Shown: positions 51,042 to 60,158 of the stretch, one piece after another
Position numbering within the stretch: the stretch's first letter is position 1
Layout: each line of letters opens with the position of its first letter
NCBI GenBank assembly: GCA_937991945.1
Contig: CALKLO010000001.1
Location: 1 to 64,000 of the forward strand
Direction of reading: 5' to 3'
Length of the DNA stretch: 64,000 nucleotides
Source: an uncultured Granulosicoccus sp.
Lineage (GTDB): Bacteria > Pseudomonadota > Gammaproteobacteria > Granulosicoccales > Granulosicoccaceae
Notes under the pieces: generated by a model
The model's input: the letters and a program-made list of their open reading frames with translations, nothing else
Told to the model about the DNA's origin: nothing
Database searches by the model: none
Made by a program: the position numbers and the translations under genes

Positions 51042-52532
51042 TTAATGACCCATCATATCGTCAAGTGCACCAGGTTTGTCATGAATAGCTAGCTGGTCGA
51101 CAATCGTTTCACTGGCTTTATTCAACCCAATAATTTCCACTTCGCTACCTTCACGGCGGAATTTCATGACCACCATGTCAAGCGCTTGGACGCTACTAAT
51201 ATCCCAAATATGCGCCAAACTGACGTCTATCACAACCGCATCTAGGGCTTCTTTGAAATCGAAAGAATTGGTGAATTCATCGCTGGACGCAAAAAACAGC
51301 TGACCTTCGACCAGGTAGGTGCGTTTGAGGCCATCGTCCGACAATGTTGTCGTTACACGGAATATTTGCGAGATTTTCCAAGCAAAGAAAATTCCGGAGA
51401 ACAATACGCCAACCAAAACGCCAATAGCCAAGTTATGTGTCGTAACAACCACGATGACGGTAGCGAGCATGACAATGGATGAACTTCTTGGGTGATCTTT
51501 AAGGTTAACGATAGAGGACCAGCTAAATGTACCGATGGAAACCATAATCATGATGGCGACCAAGGCTGCCATAGGGATCTGTTTTACCCAGTCACCTAAG
51601 AAAACGATCATGAGCAGCAGGAACATGCCTGCGCAAAACGTCGAGAGACGGCCGCGGCCACCGGATTTTACGTTAATGATTGACTGTCCAATCATTGCGC
51701 AACCCGCCATTCCGCCGATAAAGCCCGTGGCTGTGTTAGCGATGCCTTGACCAATGCATTCGCGATTTTTGTCACTGCGTGTATCGGTCAGCTCGTCAAC
51801 GATCGAAGCTGTCATGAGTGATTCTAATAAACCCACCGCTGCAACCGCTGCCGAGTAAGGGAAGATAATTTTTAGCGTTTCTAAATTCAATGGAATATCG
51901 GGTAGAAGGAAAATGGGCAAGCTATCTGGCAGCTCTCCCATATCGCCTACCGTTCGAATGTCCAAGCCAAGAGCTAGAGACACCCCGGTTAATAAAATGA
52001 TGCAGACAAGCGGAGAGGGGATCACGGAGGTGATTCGCGGCAACAGATAGATAATGCCTAAGCCGGCTGCAACCATGACGTAGGTCAAATTAGGGACATC
52101 AATGAGTTCGGGCAGCTGTGCCATGAATATGAGAATTGCCAAAGCGTTGACGAAACCTGTCATGACAGAGCGGGACACAAAGCGCATCACAGCCCCAAGC
52201 TTTAATAGACCTGCAACGATTTGCAGCAAGCCAGCGAGAACCGTAGCTGCCAGGAGGTATTCCAAGCCGTATTCTTTGACTAGAGTGACCATGAGAACCG
52301 CAGTGGCGGCTGTGGCGGCGGATATCATGCCTGGCCGTCCGCCTGTGATCGAGACAATCACGGCAATCGAGAAGGAGGCATAGAGTCCGACTTTAGGATC
52401 TACCCCTGCAATGATAGAGAAGGCTATTGCTTCAGGGATGAGTGCCAGTGCTACAACCAAGCCTGCCAAGATATCGGCTCGAATATTGCCAAACCATTCT
52501 AGCTGCCAACGGGCAAGAGAATCTGTATTCAC
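51042..52532 (-). CDS. SulP-family anion transporter with STAS domain
   Basis: [62 protein letters not shown]-terminal STAS-like region. Confidence 0.93.
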   Translation of the reverse strand: MNTDSLARWQLEWFGNIRADILAGLVVALALIPEAIAFSIIAGVDPKVGLYASFSIAVIVSITGGRPGMISAATAATAVLMVTLVKEYGLEYLLAATVLAGLLQIVAGLLKLGAVMRFVSRSVMTGFVNALAILIFMAQLPELIDVPNLTYVMVAAGLGIIYLLPRITSVIPSPLVCIILLTGVSLALGLDIRTVGDMGELPDSLPIFLLPDIPLNLETLKIIFPYSAAVAAVGLLESLMTASIVDELTDTRSDKNRECIGQGIANTATGFIGGMAGCAMIGQSIINVKSGGRGRLSTFCAGMFLLLMIVFLGDWVKQIPMAALVAIMIMVSIGTFSWSSIVNLKDHPRSSSIVMLATVIVVVTTHNLAIGVLVGVLFSGIFFAWKISQIFRVTTTLSDDGLKRTYLVEGQLFFASSDEFTNSFDFKEALDAVVIDVSLAHIWDISSVQALDMVVMKFRREGSEVEIIGLNKASETIVDQLAIHDKPGALDDMMGH

Positions 52533-52643
52533 GATAGGGATCTGTACTCAAAAAGTTGTGAAATGCTATGCACGCAGTAGGCCTTGATAGGATTTTGGAT
52601 GAAGCTTGGCCAGTTTTGAGCTTCGCATTGCTTATAAAAAAGC

Positions 52644-52676
52644 AAAAAAAGGCCCGCCTGTCGTATACTCAAGGCC
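52644..52676 (-). terminator. Terminator-like hairpin + U-tract on minus strand upstream of sulP
   Basis: Minus strand GGCCTTGAGTATACGACAGGCGGGCC-TTTTTTTGCTTTTTT. Confidence 0.5.
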
Positions 52677-52870
52677 GTAGGTCACTGCAATGTACTGTTA
52701 CATGAACTGTAGCGCATAGATGCACGCTGTGGTGAGACCTGAGAGAGATTGACCTTTGCCTGAGAGTAATTGCAGCGGCGATCCGAAAAATATCCGTAAC
52801 ACTAAAGTAAGTTGCGATTTATGGCGGGAAGGTCCTGCCTCCTTAAATACCTAATTCGCGGTGCTTAGCA
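52677..52870 (-). ncRNA. Putative structured leader or small RNA upstream of sulP; glycine-riboswitch-like sequence (tentative)
   Basis: Minus strand CGCCGCTGCAATTACTCTCAGGCAAAGGTC (CTCTCAGGCAAAGGTC at 52766-52751) resembles the 3' conserved part of glycine riboswitches; second CTCTCAGG at 52745-52738. No clear 5' GGAGAG or complete CCGAAGG found. Confidence 0.25.
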
Positions 52871-52933
52871 CTAAGCGGTTAAATTGCATCCACAGATGAA
52901 AAGTTGTAAGAAACTCAAGGTGATAGAAGACGT

Positions 52934-54370
52934 ATGACGAACAGTGAGTTGCCAGCTTCGGGGTCAAATTCGGGCGCGAGTTCAACAGATGGTCAATCAG
53001 AATCATCTACCGCTAAAAGCCCACAACGACGGAATCAGCGAGGAAGAAACCGTCAAAATACCAACGGTGGACAGCGTGCTGAGGGTGGTGGCAGTAACAA
53101 TAACAACCGTAATAACAACGCTAACGCTGGCAACAGTAAAAATACTAACAATAACCGTAATCGGAACAATCGCAATAACCGGAACCGTCCTCGCGACAAC
53201 GACGACATCGGTAATCGGATTGAACGAGGCAATCGTGCCCTGAAGCCGCCTCGTGAAATTACCGAGGAAATGGACAACATTGGTAATCGTGCATTGCCAG
53301 AGCCTACAGCTGCGGCCGAGTACGACGACGAAAACGACAACGTTGGTAATCGCGATCATTGCAACGTCAATAATCGCTTTCCCTCAGACAGCAATCTCAT
53401 TGGAATGGAAGATCCCTACCAAGTGGGTAGCTTGGTCGGAGGCGGTAATGGACGCTCCTCGCAAGGAAATAGAGGCAAAGGGCGTGCGAACCAGAATCGG
53501 CGACCGCAGCAGGGCCAGGGGCAACCAGGTCAGCAGCGCGGGCAGAGAAATGCTCAGCCAAGACCCAACAATCGCAATAACAACGCCAACAGCAACAACC
53601 CTAACAATAACCAGAACAGAAATAATCCGAACCGGAACAACCCGAATCGCAACAAGCCTAGCCAAGGCAATGCTGAAGACGGGCAAGGGGCAGCACCGCA
53701 AGGCGCTAACCCGCAAACTGCTGGGCAAGGTCAACCTCGTGGCAGAAATCAAAACCGCAATCGCAACCAAAACCGCAATAGAAATCAGAACCGTAACCCG
53801 CGTCAGCAGGGTGAGAACGGCGCTGCTAATGCAAATTCGAGCGACTCTACGGCTCAAACGCCTAACACAGCTCCGGTAGCTAACAACGCTGCGCCTAATC
53901 ATTCGGCTGCATCGTCACCTGTGTCTGCGCCTACGTCCGCGACTGCGTCCGCGCCGGTGAATACGACCGCGACTGCGTCCGCATCCGCACCCGTACGTAC
54001 ATCTGCGCCGACATCGTCGCCCGCTCAAGCGTCGGTTAATACGACGCAATCAGCAGCACCTCAGGCCAACGCATCCACTGGAAGTGGAGCTCCGGAAGCT
54101 GTGAAGAAGCCACGTGCTCCGAGAAAACCACGTATAGCCACAGAATCAAGTGAAGCGGCCAAGCCTGCGGCGGTTGAAAAGAAGCCTCGGGCAAAACCTG
54201 CAGCGTCTGCAACTGAGGCTACTGGAGAGGCAGCGCCGGTTAAGAAGCCACGCGCTGTGAAGAAAAAAGTCAGTAGTAAGGCGGCTCCTGCAGAAGGTGA
54301 TGTCGTCAAGAAACCTAGGGCTGCTCCCAAACCTCGTGCAAAGAAGCCACCTGCAGACGCTAGCGAATAG
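52934..54370 (+). CDS. Intrinsically disordered protein: Asn/Arg/Gln-rich N-terminus, Ala/Pro/Ser/Thr linker, histone-H1-like KKPRA C-terminus
   Basis: 478-aa ORF with ATG and no recognisable globular domain; repeated IGNR/VGNR motifs; RNQNRNRNQNRNRNQNRN; KKPRAPRKPR...KKPRAKP...KKPRAVKKK...KKPRAAPKPRAKKPP. Confidence 0.7.
   Translation: MTNSELPASGSNSGASSTDGQSESSTAKSPQRRNQRGRNRQNTNGGQRAEGGGSNNNNRNNNANAGNSKNTNNNRNRNNRNNRNRPRDNDDIGNRIERGNRALKPPREITEEMDNIGNRALPEPTAAAEYDDENDNVGNRDHCNVNNRFPSDSNLIGMEDPYQVGSLVGGGNGRSSQGNRGKGRANQNRRPQQGQGQPGQQRGQRNAQPRPNNRNNNANSNNPNNNQNRNNPNRNNPNRNKPSQGNAEDGQGAAPQGANPQTAGQGQPRGRNQNRNRNQNRNRNQNRNPRQQGENGAANANSSDSTAQTPNTAPVANNAAPNHSAASSPVSAPTSATASAPVNTTATASASAPVRTSAPTSSPAQASVNTTQSAAPQANASTGSGAPEAVKKPRAPRKPRIATESSEAAKPAAVEKKPRAKPAASATEATGEAAPVKKPRAVKKKVSSKAAPAEGDVVKKPRAAPKPRAKKPPADASE
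53744..53798 (+). repeat. Imperfect 18-bp tandem repeat (encodes NQNRNR)
   Basis: AAATCAAAACCGCAATCG / CAACCAAAACCGCAATAG / AAATCAGAACCGTAACCC. Confidence 0.75.
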
Positions 54371-54394
54371 CGCCTGCAGATGACGTTGAAGAAA

Positions 54395-54415
54395 ACCCGA
54401 ATTACATATTCGGGT
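54395..54415. terminator. Hairpin between convergent genes
   Basis: ACCCGAAT-N5-ATTCGGGT, 8-bp perfect stem overlapping the ETF-QO stop. Confidence 0.5.
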
Positions 54416-56060
54416 AGTTAGGGCCGCCACCACCTTCAGGCACTACCCAAGTAATATTCTGACTTGGGTCCTTGATATCACACGTTTTGCAGTGAATACA
54501 GTTCTGCGAATTGATTTGAAATCGCGGTGTTTCTTCCTCGATGATGACCTCATAAACCCCTACTGGGCAATAACGCTGCGCAGGTTCGGCGTACATCGGC
54601 AGGTTGTCTCTAATCGGTAAATCAGGGTCTGCCAGTTGTAGATGGACCGGCTGGTTTTCTTCGTGGTTTGTGTTGGACAGAAACACGGACGATGATTTGT
54701 CAAAGCTAACCACGCCATCGGGTTTAGGGTAGTTAGGTGGATTACACACATCAGCACGCTTCATACAGGCGTAATCCGGGATCTCGTCACGGAAGTTGAA
54801 TGGCAGTTTTCCACCAAAGAAGTTCTGATCGATGTAGTTGTAGGCGCCGCCTAAATACATTCCGAATTTATGCAGAGCAGGGCCCCAGTTGCGAGACGTC
54901 TTCAATTCCTCACCCGCCCAGCTGTCAAGGTACGCATCGTTGAACTCGACTAATTCGCGTCCCTCATCACCATTTGCCAGCGCGACTGCGATAGTTTCTG
55001 CCGCCACCATGCCTGATTTCATTGCTGTATGAGTGCCTTTGATTTTTGCAAAATTCAAAGTGCCTGCATCACAGCCTACGAGTAAGCCGCCCGGCATGCT
55101 CATTCGGGGTAGGGAATTTAAGCCGCCTTTCGCGATGGCTCGAGCACCATAGCTGACACGCTCACCACCTTCCAGCACCTGGCTGATAACAGGGTGTTGC
55201 TTGAAGCGCTGAAATTCGTCGAAAGTACTCAAATGCGGGTTGGAGTAGTTTAAATCGATGATCAGTCCGACCACGACTTGATTGTTCTCCAAGTGGTACA
55301 TGAAAGCTCCGCCGGTGGACGACGTTTCAGACAATGGCCAGCCAGCACCGTGGACCACAACACCAGGCTCATGCTTAGCAGGGTCGACTTGCCAAAGTTC
55401 TTTCAATCCAATGCCGTAATGCTGAGGAGATTTGCCTTCATCAAGCTTAAAGTGGCTGATTAATTCCTTGCCTAAGTGGCCACGACACCCTTCAGCAAAT
55501 ACCGTGTATTTGGCGTGCAGTTCCATGCCACGCTCATGGCCTTCTTTAGGGTTGCCTGCTTCATCTAGGCCCATGTCGCCAGTAGCAACGCCTTTAATTC
55601 GGCCATCGTCATGAAACAATATTTCGGCAGCCGCAAAACCTGGGAATATTTCAACACCCAGTGATTCCGCCTTTTCGGATAACCAACGCGTTAGGTTGCC
55701 AAGGCTTGCGACATAATTGCCATCGTTGTGCATGGTTTTAGGCGAGAGCAGCGCTGGTATGCGCACAGATTTTTCCGCGCTGGTAAAAAATAGAATGTCG
55801 TCGCGAGTCACGGCCGTTTTAAGCGGCGCATCCTCGGCTTCCCAATCTGGGAATAGTTCTGTCAGGGCGCGGGGCTCTATGACAGCGCCTGAGAGGATGT
55901 GGGCACCGACTTCGGAGCCTTTTTCCAATACGACAACACTGATCTCTTGGTCTTTTTCTTGAGCCAGCTGCATCAATCGACAGGCCGTGGAAAGGCCCGC
56001 TGGGCCAGCCCCTACAACCACGACATCAAACTCCATCGATTCTCGTTCTTCACTACTCAT
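54402..56060 (-). CDS. Electron transfer flavoprotein-ubiquinone oxidoreductase
   Basis: FDVVVVGAGPAGLSTACRL; C-terminal 4Fe-4S INSQNCIHCKTCDIKDPSQNITWVVPEGGGGPNYPNM. Confidence 0.95.
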   Translation of the reverse strand: MSSEERESMEFDVVVVGAGPAGLSTACRLMQLAQEKDQEISVVVLEKGSEVGAHILSGAVIEPRALTELFPDWEAEDAPLKTAVTRDDILFFTSAEKSVRIPALLSPKTMHNDGNYVASLGNLTRWLSEKAESLGVEIFPGFAAAEILFHDDGRIKGVATGDMGLDEAGNPKEGHERGMELHAKYTVFAEGCRGHLGKELISHFKLDEGKSPQHYGIGLKELWQVDPAKHEPGVVVHGAGWPLSETSSTGGAFMYHLENNQVVVGLIIDLNYSNPHLSTFDEFQRFKQHPVISQVLEGGERVSYGARAIAKGGLNSLPRMSMPGGLLVGCDAGTLNFAKIKGTHTAMKSGMVAAETIAVALANGDEGRELVEFNDAYLDSWAGEELKTSRNWGPALHKFGMYLGGAYNYIDQNFFGGKLPFNFRDEIPDYACMKRADVCNPPNYPKPDGVVSFDKSSSVFLSNTNHEENQPVHLQLADPDLPIRDNLPMYAEPAQRYCPVGVYEVIIEEETPRFQINSQNCIHCKTCDIKDPSQNITWVVPEGGGGPNYPNM

Positions 56061-56174
56061 ATTACGTTCTCTTGTTTTGTCTTAAGCCGCGACGTAGGCA
56101 TTGACGGGCACAGTATGAATATTCGTTCATAGCTGTGCGTGTTTACAACCGTTTATTCGTACTTGAACGACGTA

Positions 56175-57587
56175 TTAGCGACCAAATGTCTCTAAAGCCA
56201 ATAAATCTGTCGACTTCCCACGTTTCGCGGGGACTGCGGCAGCGTTGAATTCGTTTTTAAGTCTGGTGCTGAGTGTTTTCATTGCCCTTTTTTCGCCGTG
56301 CACTAAAAGGGCAGGCGGAGTGTTATCAAAGCTCTTATACCAATCGACCATGCCTTGCTGATCGGCGTGAGCGGATAGCCCACCTATGGTGTGGACACTG
56401 GCACGCACCTTTATTTTATCACCCCAGATTTTAACGCTATCTGCACCATCAACCAGCTTACGACCTAGAGAGCCAGGCGATTGGTATCCGGCGATAATCA
56501 CATGCGCGTCAGCGCGCCATAGGTTGTGTTTTAGGTGGTGCATGATACGTCCACCCGTGCACATGCCGCTACCGGCAATAACGATGGCCCCGGAGGCCAT
56601 TGCGTTAATTGCTCTTGATTCGTCGGCTGTTTGCGAAAATTTCAAATTAGGCATAGCCAAGAGCGGGCCGTTCTTTTTGTAGTAGGCGGCCGCCTCTTCA
56701 TCGTAAAGATTGGTGTGCTTCAGGTAGACCTCGCTGGCGCGTATAGCCATGGGGCTGTCGAGAAAAATATTCCAGCGGCCTAAATCCCATTCTTCGAAGT
56801 AGCGGGCCATGGTGTACAAAATCATTTGGCTTCGGCCAACCGAAAATGCAGGTATCAAAATATTGCCTCTTACGCTGCTCAGTGCACTGGCAATTTCACT
56901 CACCTCGACGAGCGTTTCTGACCAATCTCTGTGGGTACGATTGCCATAGGTACTCTCCATAAGGACGAGATCGGCTTTTTTCAGATAACTAAAGTCTCGC
57001 AGTATCGGGGATCCGCGATGACCGAGATCTCCACTGAATACCACGGTTCGGGTTTGATCGCCTTCGGTCAGCGTAAGCTCGACCATGGAAGAGCCTAATA
57101 TATGACCCGCATCAAAGAGCCGTATGGAGACACCTTGGGCGATCTCACGCGGTGTTTCATACTCCAATGCGCTAAGCTGCTTAATGGTATTTTCAACGTC
57201 GGATTGGTCGTAAAGCGGGCTGAGAAGCGGCTTGCCGGAGCGTTTGCGTCGTTTATTTCGATACTCAACGTCGCGTGCATTGAGATGTGCGGAGTCCTTG
57301 AGCAATATCTGGACTAAATCGCAGGTGGCGGCATGGGTGTGTATTTGCCCTTTAAACCCTTGATCAAGCAGCATGGGTAAGCGCCCGCAATGATCGATAT
57401 GCGCGTGGCTGAGAACCACGGCATCGAGTTCGGCGGGGTTAAAAGGAAAAGCGTCGTGATTTCTGAGCTCGTCTTTCTTGCGTCCTTGAATCAGTCCACA
57501 ATCGAGTAGTACCCGAGTGTTGCCCAATTCGATAAGATGGCAGGAGCCAGTGACTTCCTGCGCGGCACCGTAGCTTGTCAGTTTCAT
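56175..57587 (-). CDS. MBL-fold / beta-CASP ribonuclease-like protein
   Basis: GSCHLIELGNTRVLLDCGLIQG; VVLSHAHIDHCGRLPML; ESTYGNRTH; GSGMCTGGRIMHHLKHNL; GGLSAHADQQGMVDWY. Confidence 0.92.
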   Translation of the reverse strand: MKLTSYGAAQEVTGSCHLIELGNTRVLLDCGLIQGRKKDELRNHDAFPFNPAELDAVVLSHAHIDHCGRLPMLLDQGFKGQIHTHAATCDLVQILLKDSAHLNARDVEYRNKRRKRSGKPLLSPLYDQSDVENTIKQLSALEYETPREIAQGVSIRLFDAGHILGSSMVELTLTEGDQTRTVVFSGDLGHRGSPILRDFSYLKKADLVLMESTYGNRTHRDWSETLVEVSEIASALSSVRGNILIPAFSVGRSQMILYTMARYFEEWDLGRWNIFLDSPMAIRASEVYLKHTNLYDEEAAAYYKKNGPLLAMPNLKFSQTADESRAINAMASGAIVIAGSGMCTGGRIMHHLKHNLWRADAHVIIAGYQSPGSLGRKLVDGADSVKIWGDKIKVRASVHTIGGLSAHADQQGMVDWYKSFDNTPPALLVHGEKRAMKTLSTRLKNEFNAAAVPAKRGKSTDLLALETFGR

Positions 57588-57634
57588 GGCGTTTAATCAG
57601 CCGCCGGGATCAGGCGCGGCATAGGTTTCCCCGT

Positions 57635-57652
57635 ATACAATGGCCATTGTAT
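57635..57652. promoter_or_regulatory. 18-bp perfect palindrome in divergent intergenic region
   Basis: ATACAATGGCCATTGTAT is its own reverse complement. Confidence 0.45.
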
Positions 57653-57729
57653 CCAAGACCGGACCGTTTGATCCTCTTGGGCAGCAGAGTTGTTACTCGA
57701 TTTTTAATTCCCTATAGGTTTCTACGCAC

Positions 57730-60063
57730 TTGTTGAATTTGTCCACACCCCTTAGCGCTCGTCTAATTACTGACGAGACCGAGCTATACGCCACCTGTGG
57801 GGCGGGTCTTGAGCGCCTATTAGCCGAGGAGTTTAATGGGTTAAAACTCAAGGGTGTGCAGAGCGCAGGGGCGGGTGTAAAGTTTCGGGGAGGGTTAAAA
57901 GCGGGCTACACGGCGTGTTTATGGTCGCGAATCGCGAATCGCGTTATTTTGCCGATTCATTCTGGTCCGGCGTCGACCCCGGAAGAGCTATACACCTTAG
58001 TGCAGCAAATTCCGTGGGCTGAGCATGTGGACGTCGACGGCACGCTGGCGGTCGACTTTTATACGGCAAAATCTGCCATTACTCATTCGCAATACGGTGC
58101 GCTGAAGGTTAAGGATGCCGTTGTCGATCAATTTAGAGACGATTTCGGCAGGCGTCCCAACGTCGAGCGTGACACCCCTGATTTGCGCATCAATGTGTAT
58201 TTGTTTCGCGATAAGGCGCGTATTGCTATCGATTTGTCAGGCAGTAGCTTGCATCGTCGAGGTTATCGAGATGCGCAAGGACTCGCTCCACTCAAAGAAA
58301 ATTTGGCGGCGGCTCTGTTGTGCGCATCAGGTTGGCCGCAAGCCATAGAAGAGGGCGTGACGCTGGTTGACCCGATGTGTGGTTCTGGCACACTCATTAT
58401 TGAGGCTGCCATGATGGCCTGTCACCAAGCCCCAGGGTTGCAGCGTGACTACTTTGGTTTTGAGGGCTGGAAGGGCCATGATGCCGATTTATGGCAATCG
58501 CTAACAGAGAAAGCGGTAGAGACGCGTCGAGACTGTCCAGTGGTTATCGTTGGATCCGACCAAGATCCTACGGCTATCGAAAATTGTGCTCACAATATCG
58601 CGCAGGCCGGTTTGCAGAATGCGATTTCTATTGAACGTATCAATTTAAGTGCTGGGCGGCCAAAAGCTATCGGTAATATCGGTGAAGGTCTGTTAGTCAC
58701 CAACCCACCGTACGGTGAGCGACTGGCCGCAGACAACCAATTTTATAGCGATTTAGGTACTGACATTAGCCGCTTTTATGCCGGCTGGCAGTGTGCCTTG
58801 TTTACGTCCATTGCGGCACCTTTTTCACGGGCAAGGCTGCCCATGTCCCAAACGCTGCATGTGCGTAATGGTGGTATTGATTGTGTCCTGTTGACCGGTG
58901 ACATTCCTAGTAGCGGTATTCAACGACGCTCTGTTAGTGAGCCCAGCGTGGTCGTTGAAGCCTTAGACGATGCTGAGATGGATACTGACTCTGAGAGCGA
59001 TAACCATCCGCAGGCGTCTTTGTATAAAGGCCGTCAAGAAGCACAAGAAGAACAAGATGATGAGGACGTTGTCGAGGATACCGGCGTCAATATTATCGAC
59101 TTCATTAACCGCATAAAGAAAAATCGCAAAGGCTTAAAGGGTTGGCTTACGCAGAATGATATTCATGCATTTAGAATTTACGATGCTGATTTGCCTGAGT
59201 TTGCTGTGGCCATTGATGTCTACAACGCAGAGACCACTCATTGCGTAGTGCAGGAATATCAAGCGCCTGCCACGGTTAACCGCGCAATGGCCGAAGCTCG
59301 ATTAGACGCCATCATGCAGGCAATGCCGGAGGTCATGAATATACCGGCCTCGCAGGTGCATCTGAAGGTTCGAGAGGTACAGTCTGGTCTGCAGCAATAC
59401 GAAAAACAAAGTGCGTCGCAAACAAAAACAGCAACTGTGTTGGAATTTGGTGCACCGCTAGAAGTTAACTTCACAGATTACCTTGATACGGGATTGTTTC
59501 TGGATCACCGTCCCGTGCGTCGATACTTGTACAAGAACAGCGAAGGAAAGCGGTTCCTAAACTTGTTTGCCTACACCGGTGCAGCGACCGTAGCCGCGGT
59601 TGCTGGTGGAGCGGATAGCAGCGTATCGGTGGATACCTCTAACCGTTACTGTCAGTGGGCAATGAGGAATCTAGATAAGAATAATGCGGCTCAGCAAAAG
59701 CATGAAGTGGTAAGACAAGATGTCAATGCTTGGTTAGCAGGTGCAGGTGTGAGTATCCGAGAAGATTCAATGTTTGACTTGATTTTGCTTGATCCACCGA
59801 CATTTTCAAATTCCAGCTCATTGGAAGATGACTGGAATGTGCAGCGCGATCATGTGAAAACCATAGATGCCTGCCTAGCGTTGTTGGCACCGGGTGGTAC
59901 GTTGATTTTTTCTAATAACTTTCGACGTTTCAAACTTGATCCTGAACTCTTAGAGGACAAGAGTCGCGGTATCAAAGTTGAAGACAAAAATCGTTGGTCA
60001 ATCGACAGAGATTTTCAACGAAATGCCCGCATCCACCAATGCTGGTTTATGCACAAGAAATGA
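57730..60063 (+). CDS. rlmL: Bifunctional 23S rRNA methyltransferase RlmKL
   Basis: THUMP + LVDPMCGSGTLIIEAAMMACHQAPG + LVTNPPYGERL, then second Rossmann MTase RYLYKNSEGKRFLNLFAYTGAATVAAVAGGA...DLILLDPPTFSNSS. TTG start in track; exact start uncertain. Confidence 0.95.
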   Translation: MLNLSTPLSARLITDETELYATCGAGLERLLAEEFNGLKLKGVQSAGAGVKFRGGLKAGYTACLWSRIANRVILPIHSGPASTPEELYTLVQQIPWAEHVDVDGTLAVDFYTAKSAITHSQYGALKVKDAVVDQFRDDFGRRPNVERDTPDLRINVYLFRDKARIAIDLSGSSLHRRGYRDAQGLAPLKENLAAALLCASGWPQAIEEGVTLVDPMCGSGTLIIEAAMMACHQAPGLQRDYFGFEGWKGHDADLWQSLTEKAVETRRDCPVVIVGSDQDPTAIENCAHNIAQAGLQNAISIERINLSAGRPKAIGNIGEGLLVTNPPYGERLAADNQFYSDLGTDISRFYAGWQCALFTSIAAPFSRARLPMSQTLHVRNGGIDCVLLTGDIPSSGIQRRSVSEPSVVVEALDDAEMDTDSESDNHPQASLYKGRQEAQEEQDDEDVVEDTGVNIIDFINRIKKNRKGLKGWLTQNDIHAFRIYDADLPEFAVAIDVYNAETTHCVVQEYQAPATVNRAMAEARLDAIMQAMPEVMNIPASQVHLKVREVQSGLQQYEKQSASQTKTATVLEFGAPLEVNFTDYLDTGLFLDHRPVRRYLYKNSEGKRFLNLFAYTGAATVAAVAGGADSSVSVDTSNRYCQWAMRNLDKNNAAQQKHEVVRQDVNAWLAGAGVSIREDSMFDLILLDPPTFSNSSSLEDDWNVQRDHVKTIDACLALLAPGGTLIFSNNFRRFKLDPELLEDKSRGIKVEDKNRWSIDRDFQRNARIHQCWFMHKK

Positions 60064-60084
60064 AACTGGGTGCGCCCAGTTTTT
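60063..60084 (+). terminator. Rho-independent terminator after rlmKL
   Basis: AAACTGGG-TGCG-CCCAGTTTTT. Confidence 0.75.
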
Positions 60085-60158
60085 AACAGATTCAACGGTT
60101 CGGTGAGACATACTTCATCGTATAGTTCGGTATAGACAACAACACCAGAGGTTTGCGC

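Noticed and set aside
52677-52933. 6S RNA, 4.5S RNA, GcvB or tmRNA
   Set aside because: Compared from memory with known sequences; diagnostic motifs were absent on either strand.
53253-53879. 208-aa plus ORF (and 172-aa minus ORF 53384-53902) within the disordered-protein gene
   Set aside because: Low-complexity repeat DNA yields long stop-free alternate frames (Thr/Ile-rich, Val/Ile-rich); the 478-aa frame has the ATG and coherent composition. Not fully excluded.
57587-57730. Tiny minus-strand ORF MAIVYGETYAAPDPGG* overlapping the palindrome
   Set aside because: 16 codons, no clear well-spaced RBS, no recognisable peptide family; too short to call without conservation or Ribo-seq.
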